Positions 63,501 through 64,000 of a stretch of DNA of 64,000 nucleotides are shown here, in pieces; within the stretch, counting starts at the first letter, position 1, and each line of letters starts with the position of its first letter. A model generated the notes under the pieces. That model searched no databases. It was not told the origin of the DNA and saw nothing but the letters and a program-made list of their open reading frames with translations. Source of the stretch: Saccharina japonica (lineage: Eukaryota; Sar; Phaeophyceae; Laminariales; Laminariaceae); assembly GCA_008828725.1 (NCBI GenBank), contig MEHQ01001370.1, positions 1-64,000 of the forward strand, read 5' to 3'. Both the position numbers and the translations under genes were made by a program.

Positions 63501-63850
63501 CGAAACTCGTATTTTTTAAACTGCGCGTGAAATGCTCCGATCGCACGTGTGCTACGGAGTGTATGGCCTCGTGAAGGCTGTACAATGTATAGTACTACTT
63601 TCCAATGTTCTCCGTTCGATGTACCTACCTAGCCAGCCAGCGGGATTGTAACTATTGCACGTTTTTCTGAAACTGTTGTGTGAGGTAGAGCTCATATAAA
63701 TCTCCTTAAGTGAGTAGCCTGACTGAAAAAAACGCACTAGGTGGTACAAACCTAACCGTACTGTAGCACGGGTCATACCTGATGAATCCACCATCGATGT
63801 TGTCGATGGGCAGGAATCTGTTGTTCCTGAAAACCGTGTCGCCGCGGAAC
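54479..63850 (-). CDS. Gene A: beta-helix (Pmp-repeat-like) protein, 5' partial, 10 exons in window
   Basis: Exons in order: 63779-63850, 62965-63001, 61675-61733, 60364-60438, 58710-58787, 58385-58465, 57352-57432, 56629-56700, 55579-55669, 54479-54571. The signal peptide and the first four modules seen in B and C must lie beyond position 64000. The visible 739 nt code for about 245 residues in one frame, ending at TAG 54479-54481. Module order equals that of B, with one extra unit: module 11 is present twice (58385-58465 and 57352-57432), separated by a 952-bp intron and both in phase 2, so the duplication keeps the frame. It is the closest relative of B in the C-cap (VCVDKF then stop in both). 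It is predicted to be secreted by analogy with B and C only. Function is unknown. Confidence 0.84.
54955..55200 (-). mobile_element. MITE family M1, internal part
   Basis: TCACTCGAGGAGCTGTACAC, GCAACCCGATGAGCAATGCC and ATGGCCTCG match internal M1 blocks. Clear TIRs were not found. Confidence 0.55.
55579..55669 (-). CDS. Gene A exon (module 13): G...VLTF
   Basis: A 91-nt exon, phase 2 in and phase 0 out, acceptor TCTAG, donor CCG|GTGCGG. It reads GTSGNGVLTFNSPDEVEFSD then NIVGRTSANP. It shares LTF, D-N-x-V and the ANP ending with the B copy. Confidence 0.86.
55781..56059 (-). mobile_element. MITE family M1-related copy
   Basis: CATGGTACGGTAGAGACGCAT ... ATGCTACGCCTATCGTGGGAACGCG. The inside shares CAGTTGAGGGGCTCAATACT with M1. 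The right part (GGCATGCCTTGTTGGGTAAC, CAGTCGAGACAGCCCC) instead resembles 11840-11900. Confidence 0.6.
56180..56622. repeat. GTGTGACATGGTTA minisatellite at the donor of gene A module 12
   Basis: GGTGTGACATGGTTATGGTG-like words recur about 20 times and end within about 10 bp of the GTAAGTC donor. Confidence 0.8.
56629..56700 (-). CDS. Gene A exon (module 12): FKKSVLFSEN...GAAF
   Basis: A 72-nt symmetric phase 2-2 exon. It reads FKKSVLFSENEVFRSGAAFS then VSE, donor GG|GTAAGT. A ~450-bp GTGTGACATGG minisatellite starts within about 10 bp of this donor. Confidence 0.92.
57352..57432 (-). CDS. Gene A exon (module 11, second copy): FRGKTQFNGN...GGGI
   Basis: An 81-nt symmetric phase 2-2 exon. 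It reads FRGKTQFNGNQVSDYGGGIS then IDGGDV, donor AC|GTACGT. It is an in-frame tandem duplicate of the preceding module. The intron next to its acceptor (57433-57480) still resembles the acceptor flank of the gene B exon (36744-36815). Confidence 0.93.
57631..58245. mobile_element. Two overlapping MITE family M1 remnants
   Basis: A reverse remnant begins GTGCGTGCTACGGCAGGAG (57631). A forward one runs from GGACGCGTGTCGCGATCG (57998) through GAACTTTCATTCTTGTGTTG and GAGCTTCTCAAGTGATAAG to about 58245. They lie in the intron between the duplicated module-11 exons of gene A. Confidence 0.6.
58385..58465 (-). CDS. Gene A exon (module 11, first copy): FGGAAQFNRN...GGGI
   Basis: An 81-nt symmetric phase 2-2 exon. 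It reads FGGAAQFNRNQADFSGGGIS then VQGGDV, donor AG|GTGAGA. It resembles module 11 of gene B (AAQFNRN-AD) more than its own neighbour copy at 57352-57432 does. Confidence 0.93.
58710..58787 (-). CDS. Gene A exon (module 10): FYTKAYFNDN...GGAV
   Basis: A 78-nt symmetric phase 2-2 exon. It reads FYTKAYFNDNRSGNDGGAVI then NSGSL, donor AT|GTAAGC. It is a canonical F-N-D-N...GGAV coil and is separated from the next exon by only 244 bp, the shortest intron in the window. Confidence 0.93.
59335..59446 (-). repeat. TCGTAACTCAGATCCGGGG repeat, partial and inverted
   Basis: CCCCGGATCTGAGTTACGAC then GAAGGGCGGAAAAAATAAAC; only the proximal part of the family is present. Confidence 0.65.
59572..59755 (+). 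mobile_element. SINE-like retroposon, second copy with short (CAA)n tail
   Basis: Nearly identical to 47736-47953 through ATGTGAAGACAA but with only about five CAA units. No obvious target duplication. It lies in an intron of gene A. Confidence 0.7.
59845..60140 (+). repeat. Two tandem copies of the GCTGCACATTGT repeat
   Basis: GGTTTCCTTTTCTG...ATCAACGTTGAAGC...CATCGTCCGATG (59845-59945) is followed by GGTTTTTCC...ATGAATGATCGACG...GCTGCACATTGTACAATG (60010-60130). They lie in the gene A intron upstream of the module-10 acceptor. Confidence 0.6.
60364..60438 (-). CDS. Gene A exon (module 9): FRGDATF...GGAV
   Basis: A 75-nt symmetric phase 2-2 exon. It reads FRGDATFTSHSCDYGGAVAN then AGKM, donor CG|GTGAGC. 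Confidence 0.93.
61675..61733 (-). CDS. Gene A exon (module 8): AFDGGEGCAVGN
   Basis: A 59-nt exon, phase 0 in and phase 2 out. It reads AFDGGEGCAVGNRDPEGTV, donor GTGAGT. Its acceptor CTATAACAG is repeated in the adjacent ~85-bp tandem array (61737-62420). Confidence 0.87.
61737..62420. repeat. ~85-bp minisatellite abutting the acceptor of gene A module 8
   Basis: About eight units of the form CTCCTGTTATAGTGCGGTCAAACG...GGATGGGGTCAA. The unit contains the reverse complement of the acceptor CACTATAACAG. Gene B has one unit at the same place (39494-39520). Confidence 0.82.
62965..63001 (-). CDS. Gene A exon (module 7): microexon FSKTAIFDTNAR
   Basis: A 37-nt microexon, phase 2 in and phase 0 out, with donor GTGAGC and acceptor GCAG. 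It is the same length as the B microexon. Confidence 0.87.
63546..63776 (+). mobile_element. MITE family M1 remnant
   Basis: GTGTGCTACGGAGTGTATGG at the left; GAGGTAGAGCTC...CTCCTTAAGTGAGTAGCC and ACCGTACTGTAGCACGGGTC at the right. It adjoins the donor of the first gene A exon in the window (63779). Confidence 0.6.
63779..63850 (-). CDS. Gene A exon (module 6): FRGDTVF
   Basis: A 72-nt symmetric phase 2-2 exon and the first one of gene A inside the window. It reads FRGDTVFRNNRFLPIDNID then GGFI, donor AG|GTATGA. Modules 1-5 are expected upstream, beyond 64000. Confidence 0.9.
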
Positions 63851-64000
63851 CTGTTGTTTCAAAACAATCCAGTGAGGCAAGCGCGAGCGTTCCGGGCTTA
63901 GATTCGCCGACCCGGTCCGGACAGAAGAGACAGCGCTAACATCAGAGGGGTGTTAAGTACCGGCGGGCGTGCAAAGTTCAGTTGCCTTCATGTGTGTGTG

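Overview
The window is nuclear DNA of a eukaryote with many introns. Nothing in it looks bacterial: no operons and no long real ORFs, but dozens of short exons bounded by AG...GT, introns of 0.25-7.4 kb, and a dense mixture of MITE-like elements, foldback arrays and minisatellites. The exon/intron style, the short-repeat load and a decayed WWLGKV/LDDPGPIK protein module fit a stramenopile. A brown alga (Ectocarpus/kelp-like) is my best inference. It is not proven from sequence alone.

All well-supported coding sequence lies on the minus strand and forms three tandem paralogous genes. I call them A (54479-63850, 5' end beyond the window), B (32296-46880, complete, 14 exons, 405 aa) and C (864-20762, complete, 13 exons, 400 aa). 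Each follows the same module order. A signal-peptide exon comes first, then a ~60-residue Cys-containing N-cap (SLCDDV...), then a beta-strand exon (FVN-RFTVEDGASLVFD), then a MIDVKEGGSV exon. Next come eight or nine short modules of 12-29 residues, most with F-x-x-N and G-G-A-[ILV] signatures like one coil of a right-handed beta-helix (chlamydial Pmp-repeat style). A G...LTF exon and a Cys-containing C-cap ending in a stop (CTVGYVE-G...VCV) finish the gene. Exons of B (1218 nt) and C (1203 nt) each close in one uninterrupted frame with matching intron phases at every junction, which is the main proof of the models. The products are predicted to be secreted, probably cell-surface or wall proteins. 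Their function is unknown.

Layout from left to right: 1-863 is 3' flank of C with a dispersed repeat; 864-20762 is gene C; 20763-32295 is intergenic, with a 131-bp assembly gap, a retroelement-like pseudogene fragment, and a 1.6-kb GC-rich foldback of 12-bp units that carries a MITE; 32296-46880 is gene B; 46881-54478 is intergenic, with a SINE-like element, two (GGGCC)n-type arrays, TTCCCGACC arrays and a 0.6-kb inverted-repeat element; 54479-64000 is gene A.

The most unusual features are the one-coil-per-exon architecture with mostly symmetric phase-2 introns (including a duplicated exon in A and an intron present in A and B but absent in C), tandem arrays that abut splice sites and in at least one case multiply the splice donor itself, and a vocabulary of short palindrome-like words (TACCAGGTA, CTATTAATAG, ACTTCGTAT) that recur far above chance in noncoding DNA.
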